Both the position numbers and the translations under genes were made by a program. Shown here piece by piece: positions 25,934 to 34,589 of a stretch of DNA of 64,000 nt; position 1 is the stretch's first letter; the number at the start of each line of letters is the position of its first letter. Source of the DNA: Streptomyces celluloflavus (GTDB lineage Bacteria > Actinomycetota > Actinomycetes > Streptomycetales > Streptomycetaceae). Below the pieces are notes generated by a model. The model was not told the origin of the DNA, did no database searches, and saw only the letters and a list, made by a program, of their open reading frames with translations. The stretch is taken from NCBI GenBank assembly GCA_000720995.1, contig JOEL01000014.1, forward strand, positions 1 through 64,000, written 5' to 3'.

Positions 25934-26548
25934 GAACGCCCTGCAATGATCTGCGCCCCCTGAATCGCACAGCAAACCCTAGGTGATCACTGAAGGTCGG
26001 GTTGACGGGAAGTAAAGGCTTATTGATCTTCGATTCGCAATCGTTATCGTGCGAAGAGGTAGGCGGAACGGCCGTCGGAGGCGCCCGGCGTCGGGGCGCG
26101 GGGCGTCGGGGCGCGGGGCGTCGGGGCGCGGGCGGTGTCCTGGCGCGCTCCGGGAAGCAGGACACCTCCGTGGCCTGGAAGAAGCCCTCCGGAGGCCACC
26201 CGCTGACGGGGTTCGTCGGCCTTGGTCGCAGCGGCAGCGGGGAACCGGTCGTGGGCCCGCTGCGGCTTCGGCGACGCGGGCGCCGGGACCGCCGCCGACC
26301 ACGTCGAGGCCGCGATACCGGCCCAGGTCCGGTTGCCGAAGCGGTGGCGGCGCGACGGCGGATGCCGATCCGCACGCAGCGAGGCCGGGAATGACAACTC
26401 GCCGCCCAGCAAGGGGAGTTCGGCACACGGCAGCGGCGCCCGCCGGCCGGCCCTCGCCCACCCGCGGTGCAGTGACACCCGCGATCGGCAACACCAACCG
26501 CATCACCGATGTCGTGCGGGCCGTGGTCGGCCGACCGGGTCTCCTCGC
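25934..26548. other. Long intergenic region between adhesin and SenR genes
   Basis: About 610 bases. The part next to the adhesin (25980-26060) is AT-rich and must carry its promoter. The rest is GC-rich, with a tandem repeat at 26086-26130 and arginine/proline-rich open frames on both strands that look non-coding. Confidence 0.45.
26086..26130. repeat. Three tandem 15-bp GC repeats
   Basis: The unit GGGCGTCGGGGCGCG is present three times head to tail (the first copy with CG for GG at its start). Pure GC minisatellite in non-coding DNA; no spacer, so not a CRISPR. Confidence 0.8.
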
Positions 26549-27196
26549 TCAGCCGAGCAGGCGTTGTTCCTTTGCCACCGCCACCGCGCCCGCCCGGGTA
26601 TCCACGCCCAGCTTGTCGTAGATGCGGCCCAGGTGGGTCTTCACCGTGGCCTCGCTGATGAACAGGGCGCGCGCGATGTCACGGTTGCCGAGGCCCTGGG
26701 CGAGCTGGGCGAGGATGTCGCGCTCGCGGTCGGTGAGGGAGGGGCGCGGGCTGCGCATACGGGCCATGACCCGGCTGGCGACGGGGGCCGACAGCGTCGT
26801 ACGGCCCTGCGCCGCGGCCTGGATGGCGGAGAACAGCTCCTCCGGGCGCTCGGCCTTGAGCAGATAGCCCGTCGCGCCCGCCTCGATGGCCCGCGTGATG
26901 TCGGCGTCGGTGTCGTACGTGGTCAGGACCAGGACGTGCGGGGTGGCGCCGGGGCCCGCGGTCAGGCGGCGCGTCGTCGCCACACCGTCCATGCCCGTGC
27001 CCAGTTGCAGGTCCATCAGGACCACGTCGGGCGCCAGTTTCGCGGCGAGCGCCAGGGCTTCCTCGCCGGTGCCCGCCTCCCCCACCACCTCGATGTCCGG
27101 TGCGCTGTCGAGGAGGGCGAGCAGGCCGGCCCGTACGACGACGTGGTCGTCGCAGACCAGGATGCGGACGGGGCGGGGGGCTGCCGGGCCGGTCAT
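26549..27196 (-). CDS. senR: NarL/LuxR-type response regulator, probable SenR
   Basis: A 215-residue regulator: receiver domain with Asp16/Asp17, phospho-acceptor Asp62 (VVLMDLQLG), Lys in YLLKAERPEE, and a LuxR helix-turn-helix (LTDRERDILAQLAQGLGNRD). It overlaps the kinase gene by 4 bp. The triad with the divergent HbpS-like gene matches the HbpS-SenS-SenR redox/haem-sensing system described in Streptomyces reticuli. The symbol is assigned from this gene order rather than alignment. SenR controls oxidative-stress genes and hbpS there. Confidence 0.85.
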   Translation of the reverse strand: MTGPAAPRPVRILVCDDHVVVRAGLLALLDSAPDIEVVGEAGTGEEALALAAKLAPDVVLMDLQLGTGMDGVATTRRLTAGPGATPHVLVLTTYDTDADITRAIEAGATGYLLKAERPEELFSAIQAAAQGRTTLSAPVASRVMARMRSPRPSLTDRERDILAQLAQGLGNRDIARALFISEATVKTHLGRIYDKLGVDTRAGAVAVAKEQRLLG

Positions 27197-28683
27197 GACG
27201 GCGTCTCCAGGGGGATCGCGGCGGACAGTACGGCGCCCTCGCCGGGCGCCGACTCGATGGTCAGTGTGCCGCCGAGCTGGCCCACCCGGGCGCGCATCGC
27301 GGGCAGTCCGTGACCGCGCACCCCGGCCGCGGTGCCGGGCGGCCCGGCCGCGTCGAAACCGCGGCCGTCGTCGGCGACGTCCAGGACGGCCTGGTCGTCG
27401 AGGAGCGTGAGGGTGAGCGCGGCGGTGGTGGCGCCGGAGTGCTCGCGGACGTTGGCGAGGGCACCCTGGGCGATCCGCAGCAACGCCGACTGGACGCGGT
27501 CGGGCAGGCGAGGGCTTCTGCTGCCGTCGTCGATGTGGACGCGCACCGTGAGACGGTCGCCGGATTCGCGTGCGGCCAGGGCCCGCAGCGCCTCGTCGAG
27601 TCCGCCGGCACCCGCGAGGTCGGCGGGGGCGAGATCGTGCACGAAGCGGCGGGCCTCGGTGAGGTTGTGCTCGGCGATGGACTCGGCGGTCCTGACGTGG
27701 GCGCGGGCCTTGACCGGGTCGGTGGCCCAGATCCGCGCCGCCGCCTGGAGCAGCATCTGCTGGCTCGACAGGCCCTGGGCGAGGGTGTCGTGGATCTCCA
27801 TGGACAGGCGCTGCCGCTCGGCCAGCATCCCCTCACGGCGCTCGGACGCGGCGAGTTCGCGGCGGGTGCGGATCAGATCGTCGATGAGGCGGCGCTGGCG
27901 GGCGGACTGGCGTTCCATCCGGATGAAGACGCCCGTGGCGATCGCGGCGACGGCCGGCGGCGCGAACACCAGGTCCGGGTCGAACCGGCCCGACAGCTCC
28001 AGCTGCGCGACGACCACGAGGATGACGAGCAGGGTGAGCAGGCCGATCGCGGCGCGTGGCCGCAGCGTGCGCAGGCCCGTGTAGAAGAGCGGCACCGCGC
28101 ACCAGGCGAAGCTCGGCGCGAGCACGACGAGCACCACCCAGACGGTGACGACGGCGCACAGCCAGGTGTGGCGCGGCAGCCGGGCGCGCGGAGCCGGGCG
28201 GAGATCCCGGCCGGGCCCGAGGACGTACAGCACCGCGAGCACCACGCTCAGGGCGGTGATCCAGGGGAGTTGGGCCGAGCCGCTGTGGCGTATCAGGAAG
28301 CGGGCCAGGGACGAGCCGAGGAGCAGGAAGAACGCCCCGTGCAGCACGGCGCTGAGCCAGCGCGCGTCCGGGTCGACGGCTTCTTCGAGCAGCGCGTCGT
28401 CAGGGGCGTCGGGGTCGGCTTGCGGGGCAGGGCCGGTCGGCGCGGTGGCCGGGGCCGGGCCGGTCGATGCGGTGGCCGGGGCCAGGTCTGAGGTTTGGTC
28501 CGGGCCTTGGCTTGGTGTCGCGGTGTCGGCCGGTGTCGTGGCTCCGAGCGATGTCGTGGCGTCGGCCCGTTTCGTGGCATCGGCCCGTTTCGTGGCCGAC
28601 ACCGTGGCTTCGGACGGTGCGGTGGTGGCCTGAGACCGCCGCGGTGCGCGACGGTCGGCGGCCCGGCGCCGGTATGCGGGCAT
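27193..28683 (-). CDS. senS: NarL-type sensor histidine kinase, probable SenS
   Basis: A 496-residue kinase. A cytoplasmic low-complexity N-terminus of about 105 residues (ATKRADATKRADAT, then Ala/Pro/Thr repeats) precedes about five transmembrane segments (residues 108-255). The HisKA_3 helix has phospho-acceptor His298 (SMEIHDTLAQGLSSQQ), followed by HATPase_c (NVREHSGATTAAL, DDGRGFD, GHGLPAMRARV). SenS kinases have five membrane segments and are modulated by extracellular HbpS, matching the divergent gene here. ATG 28683 is chosen; a GTG at 28725 would add 14 residues. The repeat-rich N-terminus is odd for the family. Confidence 0.85.
   Translation of the reverse strand: MPAYRRRAADRRAPRRSQATTAPSEATVSATKRADATKRADATTSLGATTPADTATPSQGPDQTSDLAPATASTGPAPATAPTGPAPQADPDAPDDALLEEAVDPDARWLSAVLHGAFFLLLGSSLARFLIRHSGSAQLPWITALSVVLAVLYVLGPGRDLRPAPRARLPRHTWLCAVVTVWVVLVVLAPSFAWCAVPLFYTGLRTLRPRAAIGLLTLLVILVVVAQLELSGRFDPDLVFAPPAVAAIATGVFIRMERQSARQRRLIDDLIRTRRELAASERREGMLAERQRLSMEIHDTLAQGLSSQQMLLQAAARIWATDPVKARAHVRTAESIAEHNLTEARRFVHDLAPADLAGAGGLDEALRALAARESGDRLTVRVHIDDGSRSPRLPDRVQSALLRIAQGALANVREHSGATTAALTLTLLDDQAVLDVADDGRGFDAAGPPGTAAGVRGHGLPAMRARVGQLGGTLTIESAPGEGAVLSAAIPLETPS
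28561..28596. repeat. In-frame 18-bp tandem duplication in senS
   Basis: Two adjacent copies of an 18-bp unit (GTCGGCCCGTTTCGTGGC, with one mismatch in the second copy) encode the repeated ATKRAD hexapeptide in the kinase N-terminus. It keeps the reading frame, so it may vary in copy number between strains. Confidence 0.75.
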
Positions 28684-29097
28684 CTCCGCTTCCCCGCCTC
28701 CTCGTCTCGCGCCGGGAACTCGCACCGGCTGATGAACTCACTCCGCTGTCGGGAACTCGCGCGAGAAACCCCTCCTGACCAGCCCGAACAACCCCGAATG
28801 ACATGGGCAAACACCCCTATTCTCCGGCACCCGCAGAACGCCGGGGTCATCCGATCGGCTGACCCCCGCATCGACCGCTCGGCCCGCCGGAGCCAGCCGG
28901 TACGCCGACGGTCCGACCCCGGATCCGGACCCAGGATGGCTACCGGAGCGGGACGGCGACGCAGGACGAACGCCCTCCCGGTCAGCGGACCCGGACACCA
29001 GGGTCCGCACCGGACCCGGCGCCGAAGCCGGAGCACCGGACACCCGACGGACGTCGACGCACCGACGCCGCCCACGATTCCCAGGAGTTGCCGAGCC
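28684..29097. other. Divergent promoter region of senS and hbpS
   Basis: About 410 bases between divergent starts. The segment 28770-28860 is the least GC-rich (TGACATGGGCAAACACCCC nearby) and probably holds the promoters. No certain SenR operator could be defined by eye. Confidence 0.4.
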
Positions 29098-29643
29098 ATG
29101 AAGAAGATCTCCCAGTACTCCCGGCGTGCCCGCATCGCCACCGGCGTCGCCCTCGCGGCCGTGGCCGCCGGCACCTTCGGCACCGTCTCGGCGAGCGCCG
29201 CCACGGCCGCGCGGCCCGCGGCGAACGTGCAGACCACCGCCACGACCACGTCCACCCATCTCACGATCGGTGCCGCCACCAAGGCCGCGCAGGCCGCCCT
29301 CGACGCCGCCACGAAGGAGAACCAGCACGTCACCGTCGCGGTCGTCGACCGCAACGGCAACACCGTCGTCACCCTGCGCGGCGACGGCGCGGGCCCGCAG
29401 TCCTACGTCTCGGCCGAGAAGAAGGCGTACACCGCCGTCTCCTGGAACGCCCCGACCTCCGAGCTGGCCAAGCGCCTTGAGCAGACCCCGAACCTCAAGG
29501 ACATCCCGGGCACCCTGTTCCTCGCGGGCGGCGCCCCGGTCACGGCCAAGAACGCGCCGATCGCCGGCATCGGTGTCGCGGGCGCCCCGTCCGGCGACCT
29601 GGACGAGAAGTTCGCTCAGGCCGGCGTGGCCGCGCTCGGCTAG
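29098..29643 (+). CDS. hbpS: Secreted haem-binding protein of the HbpS/GlcG family
   Basis: A 181-residue exported protein of the HbpS/GlcG (DUF336) family. Residues 1-35 are a signal peptide with twin arginines (YSRRARIATGVALAAVAAG, cleavage near SASA). The mature part has the family core (AAQAALDAATKENQHVTVAV, VDRNGNTVVTLRGDGAG, AEKKAYTAVSWNAPTSEL) and ends with the GIGVAGAPSGDLDEKFAQAG motif. In S. reticuli HbpS binds haem, forms octamers and tunes SenS. ATG 29098 with AGGAG upstream. A strong hairpin follows. Divergent from senS, which supports the assignment. Confidence 0.87.
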   Translation: MKKISQYSRRARIATGVALAAVAAGTFGTVSASAATAARPAANVQTTATTTSTHLTIGAATKAAQAALDAATKENQHVTVAVVDRNGNTVVTLRGDGAGPQSYVSAEKKAYTAVSWNAPTSELAKRLEQTPNLKDIPGTLFLAGGAPVTAKNAPIAGIGVAGAPSGDLDEKFAQAGVAALG

Positions 29644-29669
29644 GACCTGCCCCGTCCGCCCCCTGGGCC

Positions 29670-29707
29670 CCGGCGGTATCCGGCTCCCCCATGCCGGGTA
29701 CCGCCGG
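29670..29707 (+). terminator. Strong terminator hairpin after hbpS
   Basis: CCGGCGGTAtCCGGC (29670-29684) pairs with GCCGGgTACCGCCGG (29693-29707): a 15-bp stem with one T-G wobble and an 8-base loop, beginning 26 bases after the hbpS stop. Confidence 0.8.
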
Positions 29708-30006
29708 CCCCGTCGCTCCGTGGCTCCGTGGCTCCGTACGAGCCCCGGTCGCACCCCGCCTCCGCACGAGCCCGGTCCGCACCGTACGGGCCCCGTCCGC
29801 ACCCGGCGCCCGTACGGGCTCGGACGGCCCCGGAAAACACCCCCATGGCACCGGAAAGAACCTGAAGGACCCCGCCCATGCTGCCGCTGCCGACCGCCGT
29901 CCGGATCTCCGTCACCAGGATTTCGGCCGCCAGGATCTCCGCCGGGAGAATCACGGCAGCCACGGTCTCCGCCCTGGGGAGAACCGCAGTCAAGAGGAGA
30001 GCCGCC
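29708..30006. other. Repetitive spacer between hbpS and the ankyrin gene
   Basis: Contains degenerate repeats of GTACGAGCCCCGGTCGCACC-like units (29735-29825) and imperfect CAGGATTTC/CAGGATCTC repeats near 29920. An in-frame upstream ATG at 29878 could extend the ankyrin gene, but the encoded RISVTRISAARISAGRI looks like a translated repeat. Confidence 0.35.
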
Positions 30007-30604
30007 ATGACCCCGAACGACCGCACCCTGCTCGATGCCGCCGAGCGCGGCGACGCCGACGCCGTGCGGGCCGCCCTCGCCGCCGGTGCCCGCACCGAGG
30101 CCCGCGACCGGCACCGCCGCACCCCCCCTCCTGCTCGCCGCGCTCGGCGATCATGTGGCCGCCGCCGAGGCGCTCGTCGCCGCGGGCGCCGACCCGAACG
30201 CCCAGGACGACCGCGACGACAGCCCCTGGCTGGTCACCGGCGTCACCGGCAGCGTCCGTATGATGCGCGTCCTGCTCCCGGCGGGCCCCGATCTGAAGCT
30301 GCGCAACCGCTTCGGCGGCATCGCCCTCATCCCGGCCGCCGAACGCGGCCACGTCGACTACGTAAGCGCCCTGCTGCGCGAGACCGACATCGACGTCGAC
30401 CACGTCAACCGCCTCGGCTGGACCGCCCTGCTGGAAGCCGTGATCCTCGGTGACGGCGGCCGCGCACACCAGAAGATCGTGGAGCTGCTCATCGCGGCGG
30501 GGGCCACCCCCGGCCTCCCGGACGGCGACGGCGTCACGGCCCTGGAGCACGCCGAGCGGCGCGGCTTCACGGAGATCGCCGGGCTCCTGAGGGACCTACG
30601 GTGA
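30007..30604 (+). pseudogene. Ankyrin-repeat protein gene with a poly-C frameshift
   Basis: ATG 30007 with AGAGGAGAG upstream starts an ankyrin protein (TPNDRTLLDAAERGDADAVRAALAAGARTEARD). At the seven-C run 30122-30128 the frame breaks. Taking one C away gives RTPLLLAALGDHVAAAEALV, then VAAGADPNAQDDRDDSPW and further ankyrin repeats up to LRDLR at 30604. The full product would be about 198 residues with five repeats. The lesion may be a real phase-variable run, a mutation or a sequencing error. Such small ankyrin proteins mediate protein contacts; the partner is unknown. Confidence 0.75.
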
Positions 30605-30787
30605 GGCGCGACGCCGCCCCCGCGCGGGCACGGCCGGGGCCCCGACTCGACACCGCAGGGCCGTGCGGTCGCTCACCGTCCTCGGGGCGGGGCGGGGCGG
30701 CGGAATGACGGCAGTCACCGAGCAGGCGCCACTTCGCCATCAGACAGCCGCACCTAAGGTGCTTGATCACTGACCGACGGCAGGAGG

Positions 30788-32044
30788 CTATTCCGACCGC
30801 CCACCGTTCCCCGCCCCTCTTCCGCCTGTGGCCCGCCCAGCCAGCAGACGTCCGCCAAGCAGTACCGTGCAGGCCCCAAGGGTCAGCAGCCCGCCCGCGA
30901 GGAAGGTGCCGCGTACGCCGGCGAGCGGGAGGACGAGGCCCCCGAGCGCGGCGCCCGTCGCGATACCGGCGTTGTAGGCACCGGAGTTGGCCGCGAGTGC
31001 GATATCGGTGCGGCCCGGTGCGCAGTGCAGCATGGCGTTCTGGGTGGTCATGAACACCGGCCCGAGTGCACCGCCCGTCAGCACCAGGAACACCACCGCC
31101 GCCACCGGGTCGGTGCCGGCCGCGTACAGGCCGAGCATGCCCACCGCCTGTGTGGCGACGGCGGTGGTCAGCGCAGCCTGTGGAAAGCGTTCCAGCAGTG
31201 CCCCGGTGATGCTCACCCCGGCCAGGCACGCCACACCGAAGGCCACGAACAGGGCGGTGACCGTGCTCGGGGAGAACCCGCTCACGTCGCCGAGGAACTT
31301 CGTGAGGTACGTGTATCCCGTGAACGCCCCGGTGGCGGACAGGGTTCCGGCCGCCAGCACGATCCCGAACCGGCGGGCGTCGGGACGGGTTCCGTAGGCG
31401 GCCGGCTCTTCTTCCGGACGCGAGGTCGGCAGCAGAACGGCGATCGTCACCAGAGAGCCGAGTCCCAGAGCCGCCAGCATGGCTACCGGCACCGGCCAGC
31501 CGTTCTGCCGGCCCAGCCAGGTCCCGGCGGGAACGCCGAGCACGAGGGCGAGCGAACCGGCGACGGAGAGCGCCCCGACCACCCGCCCGCGGACCTCGGG
31601 CGCGAACAACCCCACCGCGACCGGCGCCATCACCGCCCAGAACAGCGCCTGGGCGAGTGCGGTCAGCAGCCGCGCCACGAGGAGCAGCCAGTAGGAGGTG
31701 GCCAGCGCCGCAAGCAGACTGGACAGGACCAGCGCGGCCAGTAGTCCCGTGAGCACATGCCGTCGGGGCACCGCCCGCACGAGGTGGGCGAGCGGCAAGG
31801 ACGCGACGGCCACCGTCACGCCATAGCCGGTGACCAGGAGACCGACCGCTGACACGGACACCCGCAGGCTTTCGGAGATGGGCTCCAGAAGGCCGACCGG
31901 CAGGTTCTCCGCGGTGTTGAAGGTGAAGGCCGCCAGCATCAGGGCTACGAGCACCGCCGACCCGCGCCATGGAGCCGGTTGCACCGTGACGACACGGTCT
32001 CTTCCCGACCTCGCCCGTCGCACCTGCTCCATGGCACCGTCCAT
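30788..32044 (-). CDS. MFS transporter (DHA1/AraJ-type exporter)
   Basis: A 418-residue major facilitator with 12 predicted membrane helices. The loop 2-3 signature is degenerate (LPLAHLVRAVPRRHVL). The N-terminal part has ENLPVGLLEPISESLRVSVS, as in the AraJ/sugar-efflux branch, with a second conserved stretch at RVVGALSVAGSLALVLGVPAG. It probably exports sugars, arabinose-like compounds or drugs. ATG 32044 is used; 32032 is possible. It stands alone and convergent to the ankyrin gene. Confidence 0.85.
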   Translation of the reverse strand: MDGAMEQVRRARSGRDRVVTVQPAPWRGSAVLVALMLAAFTFNTAENLPVGLLEPISESLRVSVSAVGLLVTGYGVTVAVASLPLAHLVRAVPRRHVLTGLLAALVLSSLLAALATSYWLLLVARLLTALAQALFWAVMAPVAVGLFAPEVRGRVVGALSVAGSLALVLGVPAGTWLGRQNGWPVPVAMLAALGLGSLVTIAVLLPTSRPEEEPAAYGTRPDARRFGIVLAAGTLSATGAFTGYTYLTKFLGDVSGFSPSTVTALFVAFGVACLAGVSITGALLERFPQAALTTAVATQAVGMLGLYAAGTDPVAAVVFLVLTGGALGPVFMTTQNAMLHCAPGRTDIALAANSGAYNAGIATGAALGGLVLPLAGVRGTFLAGGLLTLGACTVLLGGRLLAGRATGGRGAGNGGRSE

Positions 32045-32306
32045 GGGGGTACCCCACCGGGCTCACCGGTCCCGCCGCAACCGAATTCATCTGCCGTGAC
32101 GGGGAGAGGTGAAGGTGGCTCTGACCGCTGCTGTTCCGTGGAACAGGCCGGTTGTGGAACGGCGACGGTCGGGGCACTACTCCATCCTTACCGGCTGCGC
32201 CCTGGGCCGGCCTGCTCCGCAGCCCCGTCGCCGCGCTCTCCCGGATCAAGGCCGGGCGCTCCCGGGTTCGGGTGTCCGCCGGATTCGGCCCAACAACGCG
32301 ACGGGT

Positions 32307-32618
32307 TCACCCAGTTGCCGCTTCATGCTTGCTGGGTACGCGCATGCTGGGATGCACCTCGCGCTCGATGCGCGGCATGAGCTCCGGGATGTAGATCTTC
32401 TGGATGGCGTCACCGGCATCGTGAGCCTCCCAGTGGGCGCGGCTGGCCCAGCGCTCGACCAGGACGAAGCGGCCGGGTTCCTCGTGTGAGTGGTACGCCT
32501 CCCAGCTGACGCAGCCGTCTTCCGCCAGACACAAGGGGCGCATCCGGGACAGGGCGTCGGCAACGGGGGCGATGTCGGTGCTCTCGGGGACCCGGATGAT
32601 GACGATGAGGTCGAACAA
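32307..32618 (-). CDS. Antibiotic-biosynthesis-monooxygenase (ABM) domain protein
   Basis: A 103-residue dimeric alpha/beta-barrel protein of the ABM/YgiN type: FDLIVIIRVPESTDIAPVAD, DGCVSWEAYHS, GRFVLVERWASRAHWEAH. Such proteins are quinol monooxygenases or structural haem/aldehyde-handling enzymes. TTG at 32618 has AGGAG four bases before it and places the domain at the N-terminus; an ATG farther up would add an arginine-rich leader. Isolated gene; substrate unknown. Confidence 0.75.
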   Translation of the reverse strand: MFDLIVIIRVPESTDIAPVADALSRMRPLCLAEDGCVSWEAYHSHEEPGRFVLVERWASRAHWEAHDAGDAIQKIYIPELMPRIEREVHPSMRVPSKHEAATG

Positions 32619-32884
32619 CTTGCTCCTCAGGAATGGGCTGGGCCCCCGCCGGTGGCGCGCAGGCTCGGACAACCAGTCAGGGTAAACGATCCTTCATCGC
32701 TCGCTCCGGCCTTCGGTTTCACGACATCGCGGTCAGCGGAGCCAGAAGGATGCGCGGATCCCCATCAGTTCTGAGGGAACGCTCGTGTGATCAAGCAGGG
32801 CCTCACGATCGCCCATCCACCCTGGGTTTGTCCGGCGCGTCTTCCCCTGGTCGTAGGAAACAGCCGAGGGCTTGGGCGTCCTCG

Positions 32885-33277
32885 TTACAGGGCGATCAGC
32901 CCGGCCGTCGTCTCCTTGAAGCCGCAGGCATCGAAATAGAACGCGCGCAGGTGCTCCTCGAAGTCGACGTGCAACCACTCGCAGTTCGCGGCACGGGCTT
33001 CGTCGGCCGCCTTGGCGACGAGCGCGGCGCCGACTCCTCTCGACCGGCAGTGCCGGGCGACGACCGTGTCCAGGATGAAGGCATGGGCTCCGCCGTCCCA
33101 GACGACGTTGACAAATCCGATCAGACCGTCCTCCCACGCACAGACCCAGCCGAGGCTGTGGCGCTCAAGCCGCGTTCGCCAGTCGGTCTGCGCGATTGGG
33201 GGACCGAAACCGTCGGCGTGCAGTGCGTTGAGAGCGGCGTTGTCGAAGCCACCCCGCCATTCGTACGTGATCGTCAC
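32885..33277 (-). CDS. Small GNAT N-acetyltransferase
   Basis: A 130-residue single-domain GNAT: ITYEWRGGFDNAALNALHAD, GFVNVVWDGGAHAFILDT, acetyl-CoA loop VVARHCRSRGVGAALVAKA, and the terminal FYFDACGFKETTAGLI. The GTG at 33277 sets the N-terminus just before the first strand. The acceptor substrate is unknown. It lies next to a broken FkbH-like fragment. Confidence 0.8.
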   Translation of the reverse strand: MTITYEWRGGFDNAALNALHADGFGPPIAQTDWRTRLERHSLGWVCAWEDGLIGFVNVVWDGGAHAFILDTVVARHCRSRGVGAALVAKAADEARAANCEWLHVDFEEHLRAFYFDACGFKETTAGLIAL

Positions 33278-33416
33278 GCCGCCATCGTATGTCCCGGCCC
33301 AGCGCGGCACTGACCGGGTTTCCGAGTGAGTAGGCGCCGCCTGCGGGGAGTTGACCGTCCGCGCGGCCGAACGTCCGGCGCCTGAGAATCTCGATGCCGC
33401 GATGCGCGCCGTACCG

Positions 33417-33755
33417 GGCGTGGCCGGCCAGGTGTGTCGCCAAGGCGGTGTCGGGGTCGCTGCGGTAGAGGTCACTGCCCGGATCCGCGGTCCGGCTGCC
33501 GTACCGTCCGATGCCGTGGACGTCCACCACGGCGTCGATCCCGCACCGGCGCAAGGTGACGCGCAGGACCCGGCCGAGAAGGGCAGCGGTGAAACTGCCG
33601 ATCAGCGCCACTCTGCTGCGGGGCGCGCCGGGAAGTGGTCCCCCGCTCTCCAGGATGCGGCTGAGGGAGAGGATCTCGCCGGTGTCGCCGCTGTCGACCA
33701 GTTCGCGGACGAGTTGTCGTGGGGTGGTGTGCGCGTCGTCCCGGACGGCTTCCGG
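33417..33755 (-). pseudogene. FkbH-like N-terminal domain remnant
   Basis: This minus-strand frame reads TTPRQLVRELVDSGDTGEIL, then SRVALIGSFTAALLGRVLRV, GIDAVVDVHGIGRYG, and DPGSDLYRSDPDTALATHL. It resembles the N-terminal SGNH-like domain of FkbH/HAD-IIIC proteins, which load glyceryl units onto carrier proteins (VAxLGSFT..., DPxSxLYxxxPD). No start codon precedes it. Family resemblance ends near 33417, and the HAD phosphatase domain is absent, so both ends are missing. It lies just outside the saccharide cluster and may be a leftover of a once larger pathway. Confidence 0.45.
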
Positions 33756-33816
33756 GCACGGCGCAGCAGGTCTCGGGCCATCTCGTTGTCCGGCCCCGGG
33801 GTTCGGCCTTTCCGCC

Positions 33817-33847
33817 GCCGGCCGCGTCCACGGAACGTGCGGCCGGC
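33817..33847 (-). terminator. Hairpin terminator at the end of the sugar operon
   Basis: GCCGGCCGC (33817-33825) and GCGGCCGGC (33839-33847) form a perfect 9-bp stem with a 13-base loop. It lies 25 bases beyond the stop of the GNAT gene, the last gene of the minus-strand operon that begins at 41.26 kb. Confidence 0.7.
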
Positions 33848-33872
33848 AGCAGGTCGGGGGTGGTCAGGAGGG

Positions 33873-34589
33873 TCAGTAGAGGCTGACGTTGACGGCGTAC
33901 AGCTCCATGGCCAGCCGCTTCGCCACGGACAGGGACGAGTGGTTGTCCCATTCGGTGCTGTAGAGCGGCCGGGCGCCACGTGCGCGCACCAGCCGGGCCC
34001 AGCGGGTCACCAGTGCCGAGGCGAGGCCGCGGCCGCGGTGGCTCGGCAGTGTCTCGGTGCCCGCCTCATATGCCTCGCCGCCGTCGCGGGCCGCGCAGCA
34101 GACGGCGACCGCTCGGTGGCCGTCGAACGCGGCGACGGTCGGCTGCCGTTCGGCGAGGGTGTCGGCCACTTCCGGGAAGGTCTCGCGGAAGCGGGACGAC
34201 TCCGACGGACCGCAGTCCCGCAGGGTGATGCCTGGCGGCGCCGGTGTGTCTGCGGAGTCGGGCACGGCGTAGGCGGGGCCTACGAAGCTCTCCGTCACCG
34301 GGGCGTGCCGCGCCAGCAGCCGGAGCGCGCCGGCCGGGGGGCTGACGAGCTCGGTCAGCGGGGCCGGGGTCTGGTCCGCGGCCCATCGGTCCAGCTCGTC
34401 GGTGAGGTCCGCCGGCACGGCGGTGCTGGTCCACGCCGTCACGGCGGTGGCCGTGTACGAGAGGAAGCACCGGGGCGGGGCGGGGCGGCCGACGTCGTTG
34501 ATCGCGGTGAGTCTGCCGTCCCGCATCACGAACAGCGTCCGTGCCTGTATCGGTGCCAGGTCCTCCGGTGAAGCGGCGGCGGCCGTCAT
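33873..34589 (-). CDS. GNAT acetyltransferase closing the sugar operon
   Basis: A 238-residue protein whose C-terminal 110 residues are a GNAT domain (RPTVAAFDGHRAVAVCCA, LPSHRGRGLASALVTRWA, TEWDNHSSLSVAKRLAM). The N-terminal half (SPEDLAPIQARTLFVMRDG, RLTAINDVGRPAPPRCFLS) resembles the sensor-like half of FR47-type GNATs. The ATG overlaps the stop of the 55-codon peptide gene by 4 bp. It may acylate an amino sugar in the pathway or provide self-resistance; both are inference. Confidence 0.82.
   Translation of the reverse strand: MTAAAASPEDLAPIQARTLFVMRDGRLTAINDVGRPAPPRCFLSYTATAVTAWTSTAVPADLTDELDRWAADQTPAPLTELVSPPAGALRLLARHAPVTESFVGPAYAVPDSADTPAPPGITLRDCGPSESSRFRETFPEVADTLAERQPTVAAFDGHRAVAVCCAARDGGEAYEAGTETLPSHRGRGLASALVTRWARLVRARGARPLYSTEWDNHSSLSVAKRLAMELYAVNVSLY

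Noticed and set aside
26086-26130. Possible CRISPR-like repeats
   Set aside because: The repeats are directly adjacent 15-mers with no spacers and no cas genes in the window.
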